From assembly GCA_945957305.1 (NCBI GenBank), contig CAMFLN010000060.1, positions 1-9,549 on the forward strand: a stretch of 9,549 nucleotides of DNA. The letters run 5' to 3'. Position 1 is the first letter of the stretch; each line of letters opens with the position of its first letter. The notes beneath the pieces are model-generated. The model saw only the letters and a list, made by a program, of their open reading frames with translations. It made no database searches and had not been told where the DNA came from. The position numbers were made by a program, and so were the translations under genes. Shown in pieces: positions 1 through 5,758 of this stretch. Source of the DNA: an uncultured Planctomycetaceae bacterium. GTDB lineage: Bacteria; Planctomycetota; Planctomycetia; Pirellulales; JACPPG01.

Positions 1-434
1 AGGATGTGCTGCACCAGAAGGTCACGAAGTTCGTCAAGGGGGGGGTCAAAGGCAAAACCATCGCCATTTGGGGCCTGGCTTTCAAGCCGCGCACCGATGA
101 TATCCGCGAAGCTCCGGCCTTGGTGCTGATCGATCGGCTACTGGCCGAAGGGGCGAAGCTGCACGTCCATGACCCGGAAGCCATGGAGAACGTTCGCCAA
201 CAATACGGCGACAAGCTGTCCTATGCCGAACACCCCTACGACGCGCTCGACGGGGCTGACGCTCTGGCGATCGTCACCGAGTGGAAGCAGTTCCTGCGTC
301 CCGATCTGGAAGAAATGAAGAAGCGGATGAAGACGCCGCTGATCTTCGACGGGCGTAACCTGTACGAACCCGCTCAGATGAAAGAAGCGGGCTTCAGCTA
401 CCACTGCATCGGCCGCGCCGCAGTCACGGCCTAG
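1..434 (+). CDS. ugd: UDP-glucose 6-dehydrogenase, C-terminal part (5' end outside window)
   Basis: The enzyme oxidises UDP-glucose to UDP-glucuronate with two NAD+, in the cytoplasm, supplying precursors for capsule, exopolysaccharide and lipopolysaccharide. Only the last 143 codons are present. The frame is already open at base 3 (Asp-Val-Leu-His-Gln-Lys), so the GTG at 6 is internal and not a start. Family members are about 430-450 residues, so roughly the last third is seen: the end of the central helix and the C-terminal UDP-binding domain. Diagnostic motifs are [14 protein letters not shown] (partial residues 16-29), the following TDDIREAP with the conserved Asp-Asp and Arg-Glu, and the near-terminal [10 protein letters not shown], whose DGRN contacts the nucleotide sugar in known members. 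The stop is TAG at 432-434. The catalytic Cys and Rossmann domain lie upstream. A related UDP-sugar dehydrogenase of another specificity is possible, but the motifs fit Ugd best. Confidence 0.93.
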   Translation, partial: DVLHQKVTKFVKGGVKGKTIAIWGLAFKPRTDDIREAPALVLIDRLLAEGAKLHVHDPEAMENVRQQYGDKLSYAEHPYDALDGADALAIVTEWKQFLRPDLEEMKKRMKTPLIFDGRNLYEPAQMKEAGFSYHCIGRAAVTA

Positions 435-676
435 ACTGCCCGCTGGGCAAATTGCCGGCCCGCTGGCGCCCAACGCGACGGGCATTGAACGCAGAATACG
501 TCTGCATCTGTGCCCGCGCGGCTGCTAGCTTCCACCGATTTTTCCGGTTGGGTGAAGTTTTCCAATTTTGCGGCCGATAACGGGTGTGGCGTAATGCGTC
601 CGGGCCCTGCTCGGAATGCATCACCCCCCGGCCGGTCGTGGGACCACATAAAGCGGTCCCAAGGCGGCTCACGGGC

Positions 677-710
677 TCTGCCGATTGGCTAACCAGCCAC
701 GGTCGGCAGA
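677..710 (+). terminator. Composite hairpin downstream of ugd (terminator or structured RNA)
   Basis: The outer stem is a perfect 8 bp (TCTGCCGA at 677-684 with TCGGCAGA at 703-710). After a small asymmetric internal loop comes an inner 5-bp stem (TGGCT 686-690 with AGCCA 695-699) closed by the loop AACC. No U-run follows directly; the next T-rich bases are CTCTTT, 10 bases further on. It lies about 240 bases after the ugd stop, so it is far for a simple ugd terminator and may belong to a separate RNA element. Confidence 0.4.
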
Positions 711-716
711 ATTGGC

Positions 717-728
717 CGCTCTTTGACA
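717..728 (+). promoter_or_regulatory. boxA-like motif (candidate NusB/S10 antitermination site)
   Basis: The bases CGCTCTTTGACA match the rRNA boxA consensus TGCTCTTTAACA at 10 of 12 positions and sit just after the hairpin at 677-710. boxA in nascent RNA is bound by NusB-S10 and prevents early termination of long untranslated RNAs such as rRNA. No rRNA gene is present here. TTGACA at 723-728 also equals a perfect -35 hexamer, but no -10 sequence lies at the right distance. The match may be chance. Confidence 0.3.
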
Positions 729-839
729 ATTTGGAACCGTGGGCCTTCTCCTGGGCCCCTACCGTCCTGACACCTGCTATCAGGGTTCGGTGCCTCGCTG
801 GCCAGGGTCTTCTGAAAGGCTCGAAAGCCCAGAGTGAGC

Positions 840-868
840 TTGACACTAGTTCTTACGGCACCTACACT
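840..868 (+). promoter_or_regulatory. sigma70-type promoter of the HU gene
   Basis: A perfect -35 hexamer TTGACA (840-845) is followed after exactly 17 bases by TACACT (863-868), which matches the TATAAT consensus at 4 of 6 positions including the key first two and last bases. Transcription would start near 875, giving a leader of about 70 bases before the GTG start at 945. This is the best promoter seen in the window and fits strong constitutive expression of an abundant nucleoid protein. Confidence 0.7.
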
Positions 869-930
869 TGGAGCGTGTCTTGCCTAATTGCTGGGGCTTG
901 TGCTGTGGTCTGCCGGCCTCGGGCGCGGAC

Positions 931-936
931 AGGAGA
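931..936 (+). promoter_or_regulatory. Ribosome binding site deciding the HU start
   Basis: AGGAGA stands 8 bases ahead of the GTG at 945-947. It selects this GTG over the in-frame TTG at 888, which would add 19 residues absent from HU proteins and has no such site. Confidence 0.75.
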
Positions 937-944
937 AAAGAGTC

Positions 945-1334
945 GTGACGAAGAAAGAGATCGTTAAGACTATCTCTGAAGAAATTGGGATGACCCAGCT
1001 CAAGACCAAAGAGATCGTCCAGAAGACGTTTGATGCTATCGTCGAGACGCTGGTCGAAGATAAACGCATCGAGCTAAGGAACTTCGGCGTCTTCGAGGTC
1101 AAGAAACGTGCCGCTCGCAAAGCGCGTAACCCTCGCACAGGTGACAAGGTCTTCGTACCGGAGAAGTACGTCGTAACCTTCAAGCCCGGCAAGGAGATGG
1201 AAGAACGCGTGCGCGAACTGGAACGCCAGGCGGCCGCCGCTGCCGCAGCACGGATGAACGAAGCCGCGAATCAAAATCGCACCGAACATCCGCTCAGCTC
1301 ATCAACTTACGGCGAACAGAACACGTCGGGGTGA
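945..1334 (+). CDS. HU/IHF-family DNA-binding protein with C-terminal extension
   Basis: A nucleoid-associated protein of 129 residues that would bind and bend DNA as a dimer. Residues 1-93 form a complete HU fold. The helical dimerisation part ([15 protein letters not shown] onward) is followed by the beta-arm signature [17 protein letters not shown] (47-63). It includes Pro63, the arm-tip residue that intercalates into DNA in [14 protein letters not shown] and VTFKPGKEM follow. Usual HU length is about 90, so roughly 35 residues are extra: a charged stretch (EERVRELER), a run of seven Ala, then a polar Asn/Ser/Thr-rich tail. Start chosen by the AGGAGA site and agreement with the family N-terminus. 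The gene stands alone behind its own promoter. HU and IHF subunits cannot be separated from sequence alone; the tail has no function I can assign. Confidence 0.93.
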   Translation: MTKKEIVKTISEEIGMTQLKTKEIVQKTFDAIVETLVEDKRIELRNFGVFEVKKRAARKARNPRTGDKVFVPEKYVVTFKPGKEMEERVRELERQAAAAAAARMNEAANQNRTEHPLSSSTYGEQNTSG

Positions 1335-1553
1335 TGCCACCCCCCCATGCCTGGTAGGCCGAGCGGATCTTATTGCCATCGAGTCGGGCCAGCCTGACAG
1401 AACGTCGTCAACACCACGTCAGTCGCCAGGGCCCGTGAGGCGTCAAAAAACGCCAAATTCTCTGGCCGATCTTGCGTCAAATCGAACATTTTTGCTACAC
1501 GTCTGCCACCGATCCAAAGGCGATTTCACCCAGGTCGCATGGATCTGTTTGCC

Positions 1554-1577
1554 TGTGACTCGCTCGCACGTGTCACA
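1554..1577. promoter_or_regulatory. Inverted repeat TGTGAC-N12-GTCACA (possible operator)
   Basis: Two perfectly complementary 6-base half-sites (1554-1559 and 1572-1577) are separated by 12 bases. The half-sites resemble those of CRP/FNR-type regulators, but those use TGTGA-N6-TCACA and here the gap is too wide. It lies about 140 bases before the small lipoprotein-like gene. It may be a binding site for an unknown dimeric regulator or a chance repeat. Confidence 0.25.
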
Positions 1578-1702
1578 ACTACCTTTCCCGTCTTGTGATT
1601 CAATGGATTGAAGTCAGCCACGCGGGGTTCTCCTGCGCCGGCTGCGGGTTCCGCATTGTGCGGTCAGGGTCCGTTCGTAGGACACCTAAACCGCGTTCAT
1701 GC

Positions 1703-1708
1703 GAGGAG
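1703..1708 (+). promoter_or_regulatory. Ribosome binding site deciding the start of the small lipoprotein-like gene
   Basis: GAGGAG is placed 7 bases before the ATG at 1716. It rejects the in-frame ATG at 1608, whose extra 36 residues have no signal or family character. Confidence 0.75.
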
Positions 1709-1715
1709 TTGTTTG

Positions 1716-1934
1716 ATGCGCGCTGCTCTCTTGTCGATCTACCTGGGCCTGATGGTCGCCACGTCGGTGGGCTGCATAGTCCCTGCGTATTCGGGTGATC
1801 CGAATCGCCGGACTCAGCAGCTCATTTTCACGTCGGAAAACCTGCGCCTGCTGTTGGACGATTGGGAACGAATCTGGTTCTTGGACCATCCGTCCCACTT
1901 GACTCCGTACCGCACGCACGGCGGGATTATTTAG
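1716..1934 (+). CDS. Small exported, probable lipoprotein of unknown function (72 aa)
   Basis: Not a family I can name. The protein has a hydrophobic N-terminus with one Arg (MRAALLSIYLGLMVATSVGC) ending in Cys20. VGC fits the -2 to +1 part of a lipobox, but Ser17 at -3 is not the usual Leu/Val/Ile, so lipidation is likely rather than certain. After Cys20 comes a short Pro/Tyr linker, then a helix-like segment (about 33-56, QLIFTSENLRLLLDDWERIW), then the tail HLTPYRTHGGII. The dense aromatic and charged pattern plus the strong ribosome binding site argue for a real gene. From memory, similar short proteins with this tail occur in other planctomycetes, but I could not check. It is separated from its neighbours by long gaps, so it is probably transcribed alone. 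Confidence 0.78.
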   Translation: MRAALLSIYLGLMVATSVGCIVPAYSGDPNRRTQQLIFTSENLRLLLDDWERIWFLDHPSHLTPYRTHGGII

Positions 1935-1940
1935 CCCGCC
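1920..1940 (+). repeat. Hairpin spanning the stop codon of the small lipoprotein-like gene
   Basis: A perfect 6-bp stem (GGCGGG 1920-1925 with CCCGCC 1935-1940) encloses a 9-base loop containing the TAG stop. No T-run follows. It may stabilise the 3' end of the messenger. Confidence 0.4.
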
Positions 1941-1966
1941 ACGGTGACCGTCCGCAACAAGCCTGG

Positions 1967-1993
1967 GGACGCGCGGTGCTAGGCCGCGCGTCC
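1967..1993 (+). terminator. Perfect 10-bp GC hairpin after the small gene (terminator-like, no U-tract)
   Basis: GGACGCGCGG (1967-1976) pairs perfectly with CCGCGCGTCC (1984-1993) around a 7-base loop, and a wobble pair can extend each end. CCTGGGG occurs at 1962-1968 and again at 1992-1998, flanking the structure. It starts 32 bases after the stop codon. There is no U-tract, so it could be a hairpin-only terminator, a messenger-stabilising structure, or a protein-binding inverted repeat. Confidence 0.5.
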
Positions 1994-2068
1994 TGGGGCT
2001 GAGGCCGTGCGCGCCATGATCGGCGGCACCGTCCGCCCAAATCGTCGACGCGCGTCAAAAGGTTCGTT

Positions 2069-2089
2069 CGCCCATCGCTGGGCGTTATT
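2069..2089 (+). terminator. Candidate intrinsic terminator
   Basis: A perfect 6-bp stem CGCCCA/TGGGCG (2069-2074 / 2079-2084) with tetraloop TCGC is followed at once by TTATT. The stem is compact and GC-rich, but the U-tract is short and interrupted. It would end transcription of the small lipoprotein-like gene before pyrD. Confidence 0.4.
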
Positions 2090-2116
2090 GCCGCTGCGAC
2101 GCCCAAGGGGTAAATT

Positions 2117-2143
2117 GCGAGCGCATTCATGAAACGCGTTCGC
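2117..2143. repeat. Imperfect inverted repeat in the pyrD upstream region
   Basis: GCGAGCGC (2117-2124) pairs with GCGTTCGC (2136-2143) with one G-T wobble. The loop contains the palindrome TTCATGAA. It lies about 100 bases before the pyrD start and could be an operator or leader hairpin. No known pyrimidine-control element is recognised. Confidence 0.25.
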
Positions 2144-2242
2144 TAAGCATCGATCTCACTTCGTGCCAGAGACTGCCACGGCCCCGCAGGCCGGGCGTTT
2201 CTCGCCCTCAGCCCCCCGTTGCGTGCACGCAGACAAGGCCAC

Positions 2243-3181
2243 GTGAATTCCGCCGCCCTCGACCTTTCCGTGCAACTCGGCCGCCTTCGGCTGGCCAATC
2301 CTGTCATGGTTGCGTCCGGAACGTTCGGCTACGCACGCGAGATGGCCGGGCTGGTCACTCTCAGCCGGTTGGGGGGCATAATCCCCAAAACCATTACGCG
2401 CGAGCCTCGCCCGGGCAATGCTCCCTGGCGCACTGTCGAGACCACCGGCGGAATGCTCAATTCCATCGGGCTCGACAACGACGGCATTGATGCCTTTATC
2501 GAGCACCATATTCCGTATCTGTGCAGTGTTGGCACCGCCATCGTCGTCAGCGTTGCTGGCCGCACTCATGACGAATTCGTCGGAATGTGCCGGCAACTCG
2601 ACGCGGTCGACGGCATTGCCGCTATCGAGCTGAACATTTCTTGCCCTAACGTGTCGGGCGGAGTCGATTTCGGTACCGACCCGGCGATGTGCGAGCGGCT
2701 CGTGTCCGATTCGCGCGCCGCCTGCCGGCTCCCCATCATTGCCAAGCTGACGCCCAATGTGACGAGCATCGCCGACGTCGCCCGTGGCGCCGCGGCCGGC
2801 GGGGCCGACGCGATTTCACTGATCAATACTTGCCAGGGTATGGCGGTCGACTGGCGACGGCGTAAGCCTTTGTTGGGTAACGTGCTGGGTGGCCTGAGCG
2901 GTCCCGCGATCAAGCCGATCGCCCTGCGCTGCGTTTACCAGGTGGCGCAGGCCGTCTCAACTCCGCTGATTGGCATCGGGGGAATTGCCACGCTCGACGA
3001 CGTTATGGAATTCCTCGTCACGGGCGCGTCGGCCGTACAACTAGGGACGGCGAATTTCTACGACCCTACGGTCTCGATGCGTGTGCTGGACGAGTTGCCG
3101 GACGCCCTTCGCCAGCTCGGGGCCAGTACTGTGGCCGAGGTCGTGGGAACCCTCGTGGCAAAACCCGTGTCGAAACACTAG
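2243..3181 (+). CDS. pyrD: Dihydroorotate dehydrogenase, class 1B catalytic subunit
   Basis: An FMN enzyme of the cytoplasm that oxidises dihydroorotate to orotate, the fourth step of pyrimidine synthesis. Class 1B enzymes pass electrons to NAD+ through a second subunit, PyrK. From the chosen GTG the protein has 312 residues, close to the usual 300-310. Visible motifs are the flavin-site ASGTFGY near residue 24, GGMLNSIGL (69-77) for substrate binding, NISCPN (131-136) with catalytic Cys134, AKLTPN with Lys168, [10 protein letters not shown] (194-203), [10 protein letters not shown] (216-225), IGIGGI (243-248) and AVQLGTANF (264-272). The NT-x-x-GMA-D and SGPAIKP forms are typical of class 1B. 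The start GTG has AAGG (2235-2238) only 4 bases upstream, so TTG at 2219 (8 residues longer) is not fully excluded. No pyrK is in the window. trpS follows after 57 bases. Confidence 0.93.
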   Translation: MNSAALDLSVQLGRLRLANPVMVASGTFGYAREMAGLVTLSRLGGIIPKTITREPRPGNAPWRTVETTGGMLNSIGLDNDGIDAFIEHHIPYLCSVGTAIVVSVAGRTHDEFVGMCRQLDAVDGIAAIELNISCPNVSGGVDFGTDPAMCERLVSDSRAACRLPIIAKLTPNVTSIADVARGAAAGGADAISLINTCQGMAVDWRRRKPLLGNVLGGLSGPAIKPIALRCVYQVAQAVSTPLIGIGGIATLDDVMEFLVTGASAVQLGTANFYDPTVSMRVLDELPDALRQLGASTVAEVVGTLVAKPVSKH

Positions 3182-3238
3182 CTCTCAATCAAAAGGCGTC
3201 CCGCCATTCCGCCGCGACGCTCTACCGATGGTCCTCCG

Positions 3239-4243
3239 ATGACAAACGAAACGACTGAAAACAAGCCGCCTCAGAAATTGCGTGTATTGTCGGGTATCCA
3301 GCCGACGGGTCGTTTCCACTGGGGAAACTACTTTGGCGCCATTCGCCAGTACATCGATCTGCAGGACGCCGGCGATTCGTATTACTTCGTAGCTAACCTG
3401 CACGCGCTGACCACGGTGCGGGACGCCGCGCTCTTGCGGCAGCTTTCCTTGGACGCTGCGCTCGATCTGTTGGCGCTCGGGCTCGATCCGAACCGCGCGA
3501 CGCTCTACCTGCAATCCGATGTGCCCGAGGTTTCGGAGCTCTGCTGGCTGCTGATGACCGGAACGCCTATGGGGCTGCTGGAACGCTGCCACGCTTACAA
3601 AGACAAAAAGGCCAAGGGGCTGACTGCCGACGCAGGCTTGTTCACCTACCCAGTGCTGATGGCCGCTGACATCTTGATCTACGACGCGAATATCGTCCCG
3701 GTGGGCGAGGACCAGGTGCAGCACATCGAGGTCTGCCGTGATATCGCTGGCAGCTTCAACCATCATTTCGGCGAGACGTTTGTCCTGCCCAAGGCCCAGT
3801 TGCTCGACGGCTCCGCCCGGGTCCCTGGCACGGACGGCGAAAAGATGTCGAAGAGCTACAACAACACGCTCGAACTGTTCGAAGAGCCGGCCGCCCAGCG
3901 GAAGAAGATCATGCGTATCACGACCGATTCGCGTCCCATGGAACAGCCGAAGGAGCCGGACACGGACCATCTCTACCAGCTCTATTCGCTCTTCGCGAAC
4001 GATCAGCAGCGAGCCGACATGGCGGCCCTTTATCGCCGGGGGGGCTTTGGTTACGGCGAGATCAAGAAGGCTCTGGCCGAGCTGGCGGAGAAATACTTTG
4101 CCGAGCCCCGCGCCCGCCGCGCGGAACTCGCGTCGAATCCGAAACGAATCGCAGAGATTCTGGGAGACGGGGCGAGCCGAGCACGTCGCAAGGCGGCCGA
4201 AGTGCTGAACCGTGCCAAGAAGGCGGCCGGGCTCGTGCTCTAG
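3239..4243 (+). CDS. trpS: Tryptophanyl-tRNA synthetase
   Basis: A class I aminoacyl-tRNA synthetase that charges tRNA(Trp) using ATP. At 334 residues it matches the usual bacterial length (about 330). The first class I signature is PTGRFHWGN (22-30), a HIGH variant normal for this enzyme. The second is GEKMSKS, with KMSKS at 202-206. Between them are the Rossmann-fold segments with [14 protein letters not shown] and the [15 protein letters not shown] stretch of the tryptophan/ATP site. The C-terminal helical part is the tRNA-binding domain and ends in a Lys/Ala-rich helix. The ATG at 3239 has no clear Shine-Dalgarno sequence, and the nearer upstream ATG at 3228 is out of frame. It lies between pyrD and an unrecognised membrane protein, probably in one transcript. 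No T-box or tryptophan leader is visible in the short gap. Confidence 0.96.
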   Translation: MTNETTENKPPQKLRVLSGIQPTGRFHWGNYFGAIRQYIDLQDAGDSYYFVANLHALTTVRDAALLRQLSLDAALDLLALGLDPNRATLYLQSDVPEVSELCWLLMTGTPMGLLERCHAYKDKKAKGLTADAGLFTYPVLMAADILIYDANIVPVGEDQVQHIEVCRDIAGSFNHHFGETFVLPKAQLLDGSARVPGTDGEKMSKSYNNTLELFEEPAAQRKKIMRITTDSRPMEQPKEPDTDHLYQLYSLFANDQQRADMAALYRRGGFGYGEIKKALAELAEKYFAEPRARRAELASNPKRIAEILGDGASRARRKAAEVLNRAKKAAGLVL

Positions 4244-4292
4244 CGGCAGCTGCCTCGGGCGCAATTGAGGTCGTCCGGCAACATCGTCTACC

Positions 4293-5201
4293 ATGGCGAT
4301 TATGCAGCCCCCCTCCCCTACTCTCTCATCGCTTCAGCCCAATCCGCTCGGGAAGCGCCGGTTTCGCCCCCTGCGGTTCGTCGTGTGGCTGGCCGGGGCA
4401 ATACTGATCGCTGCGGGGCTGGCCTGGGCTTCGACACAGGTGTCCGAACGATACGCTCCGATGTTGCTCACGCCGCTGGGCTGTGGCCTATTGCTGGGAC
4501 TTTTGTTGGCGCTGGGAATGAAAGCGGTCGGCGCCGGCCACCGGACTTCGCTTTTGAGCGGCAGCCTGGTTGCCGCCACCGTGTTGGCCGCTGGGCAGCA
4601 TTATTTTCCCTATCGCGCTTGGAAATCGCAGGCCCCATCAGGAGCCGCGGTCATTGCTGCGCAGGCATTCCCGGAAGTCGCAGACCGCGTTTCGCGGCGT
4701 GATGCGTCCTTCATTCAATACCTCCGTGACGAAGCCAATCCAGGCAAATCGCTCGGCAGCTATGAACTAGGGCCTGTGGGAGTGTGGCTCTTTTGGGGCG
4801 TGAGTGCGCTGGCGATACTCGTCGGCACGGCAGTGGTTATAGTGCCGGCAACAAGAGCGCCCTACTGCGATCGCTGCGGTCGCTGGTACCAATCGCTTCG
4901 CTTTGGCGCGATTGATAACCAGACCGCCAGAGCTATCGCGTCGCTTGTCAACTGGGGGGACATCCCGCATGGGGATGCCCGATTTCGCCTGTGGGGCTGC
5001 ACCGGCGGCTGCGAACCGGACGGTTGTGAGTTATCATGGCTGGTTAGTGGGCGCCGTGCCTGGATCGATCGGCAAACCATGAATACGATTGTGAAATTGA
5101 TCGATTTGTCAGCCGCGGCGCAACAGGCTTTCAAGGCAGGCGGCAGACCGACCGCGAATCAAAACGCACAGCCCACCGCCGACGCTCGCCAAACGGAATA
5201 G
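4293..5201 (+). CDS. Uncharacterised membrane protein, four predicted helices and a C-terminal cysteine cluster
   Basis: Not a family I recognise; 302 residues. A basic N-terminus (GKRRFRPLRF, 20-29) precedes hydrophobic helices at about 29-47, 57-80, 85-104 and 161-187. Between helices 3 and 4 is a polar stretch of about 55 residues. After helix 4 comes a soluble region with CDRCGRWY (Cys192, Cys195), then a five-residue-spaced set in WGCTGGCEPDGCELSW (Cys236, Cys240, Cys245), a pattern suited to binding zinc or another metal. With an even helix number and a basic N-terminus, both ends would face the cytoplasm. The tail beyond about 280 is polar and low-complexity. No good ribosome binding site precedes the ATG at 4293; Met4 at 4302 is an alternative. 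It begins 49 bases after trpS and ends 3 bases before acpS, so it is probably in the same operon. Confidence 0.85.
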   Translation: MAIMQPPSPTLSSLQPNPLGKRRFRPLRFVVWLAGAILIAAGLAWASTQVSERYAPMLLTPLGCGLLLGLLLALGMKAVGAGHRTSLLSGSLVAATVLAAGQHYFPYRAWKSQAPSGAAVIAAQAFPEVADRVSRRDASFIQYLRDEANPGKSLGSYELGPVGVWLFWGVSALAILVGTAVVIVPATRAPYCDRCGRWYQSLRFGAIDNQTARAIASLVNWGDIPHGDARFRLWGCTGGCEPDGCELSWLVSGRRAWIDRQTMNTIVKLIDLSAAAQQAFKAGGRPTANQNAQPTADARQTE

Positions 5202-5204
5202 ATT

Positions 5205-5636
5205 GTGAACGACAACGAGAATCTGCCCGGGAATATCGTTGGCATCGGCACCGACATCGTCGAATGCCTGCGCATCGCGCAAATGATCGAACGTCACGGC
5301 GAGCAGTTCATCAATCGGGTTTATACGCCGCTGGAAATCAGTTACTGCCAGACGCGCAAGGCTTCAACGCAGCACTACGCTGGACGTTGGGCTGCGAAGG
5401 AAGCGATCCTCAAGGCCATCGGCACCGGTTGGGTCAAGGGAATCAGCTGGCGTGACGTCGAAGTGCGAAACGACAAATCAGGCCGCCCGGTCGTCGGCGT
5501 TCGCGGCGGCGCCCGCGATGCGGTCGAGCATCTCGGCATCCGCAAGATTCTGGTGTCGATTTCGCATTGCCGTAGCCATGCCACGGCCTATGCCATCGCC
5601 CTCGGTCCGCAAGTTACCAGGGAGCGGGGCGACTGA
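5205..5636 (+). CDS. acpS: Holo-[acyl-carrier-protein] synthase
   Basis: The enzyme transfers 4'-phosphopantetheine from coenzyme A to the serine of acyl carrier protein, activating it for fatty acid synthesis in the cytoplasm. It has 143 residues, slightly longer than the usual 120-130 because of a short N-terminal lead (MNDNENLPGN) and a short C-terminal tail. Motifs are VGIGTDIVE (12-20) with Mg-binding Asp17, then GRWAAKEAILKAIGTG (60-75) with Mg-binding Glu66, and the C-terminal SISHCRSHATAYAIA strand and helix. The start is GTG at 5205, three bases after the previous stop. CGGA at 5194-5197 gives only a weak ribosome site, so translation is probably coupled to the membrane protein gene. 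It appears to be the last gene of the pyrD-trpS cluster; 122 bases separate it from the next gene. Confidence 0.94.
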   Translation: MNDNENLPGNIVGIGTDIVECLRIAQMIERHGEQFINRVYTPLEISYCQTRKASTQHYAGRWAAKEAILKAIGTGWVKGISWRDVEVRNDKSGRPVVGVRGGARDAVEHLGIRKILVSISHCRSHATAYAIALGPQVTRERGD

Positions 5637-5758
5637 GCCGCCGACGTCGGCCGATTCCCTGCCGGGACTGGCTGCAAACGTCTTTATTCGGGGTTACCAT
5701 ATTTCTCGACAAGCGGGCTCTGCCGCGCGCCGCTGAAGATGCCCGTTCAATTCTTTGC

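Larger units (their letters stand above)
435..839. other. Non-coding, hairpin-rich intergenic region between ugd and the HU gene
   Basis: Open frames here have no ribosome binding site and no recognisable protein, so I read the stretch as non-coding. It contains several inverted repeats. One is a perfect 7-bp stem at 639-645/655-661 (TGGGACC with GGTCCCA, 9-base loop). A composite hairpin at 677-710 and a boxA-like motif at 717-728 are listed separately. There are also short stems at 741-745/754-758 and 773-776/781-784. This density over about 150 bases suggests a structured RNA or a long leader, but no known RNA family was recognised and there is no tRNA-like T-arm. It could equally be the decaying 3' region of ugd. 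Confidence 0.5.
1335..1715. other. Intergenic region between the HU gene and the small lipoprotein-like gene
   Basis: There are 381 bases without a credible gene. A short inverted repeat (GGCGT 1439-1443 / ACGCC 1450-1454, A-rich loop) could be a weak 3' structure. A TTGCGT (1472-1477)/TACACG (1496-1501) pair with an 18-base spacer is a poor promoter candidate. Its -10 half resembles the TACACT ahead of the HU gene. A second stem, CCGCA/TGCGG, lies at 1651-1663. The TGTGAC/GTCACA repeat is listed separately. No clear intrinsic terminator for the HU gene was found. Confidence 0.5.

Noticed and set aside
723..728. Perfect -35 hexamer TTGACA as a second promoter
   Set aside because: No TATAAT-like sequence is found at 16-18 bases. 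The TTGACA at 840-845 has a proper -10 and is nearer to the gene. The bases at 723 fit the boxA-like motif better.
888..944. N-terminal extension of HU from TTG at 888
   Set aside because: HU proteins begin at MTKKE or similar, and AGGAGA points to GTG 945. The added residues have no family match and lie in the leader just after the promoter.
1444..1449. A-rich loop hairpin at 1439-1454 as the HU terminator
   Set aside because: The stem is only 5 bp, there is no following T-run, and it is more than 100 bases after the stop.
2129..2146. Five-codon ORF ATG AAA CGC GTT CGC TAA as a possible pyrD leader peptide
   Set aside because: It has no ribosome site at a usable distance and is too short to attribute regulation to. 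It probably occurs by chance inside the inverted repeat at 2117-2143.
3185..4294. A 369-codon open frame on the minus strand across trpS
   Set aside because: It mirrors trpS, whose class I synthetase signatures are unmistakable. The minus-strand product is Arg/Gln/His-rich with no domain, as expected for a GC-rich antisense shadow.
5672..5700. Promoter ahead of the beta-propeller gene (CTGCAA, 17 bases, TACCAT)
   Set aside because: The -35 half matches only 3 of 6 positions. A promoter is expected in this 122-base gap, but this one is too weak to annotate.
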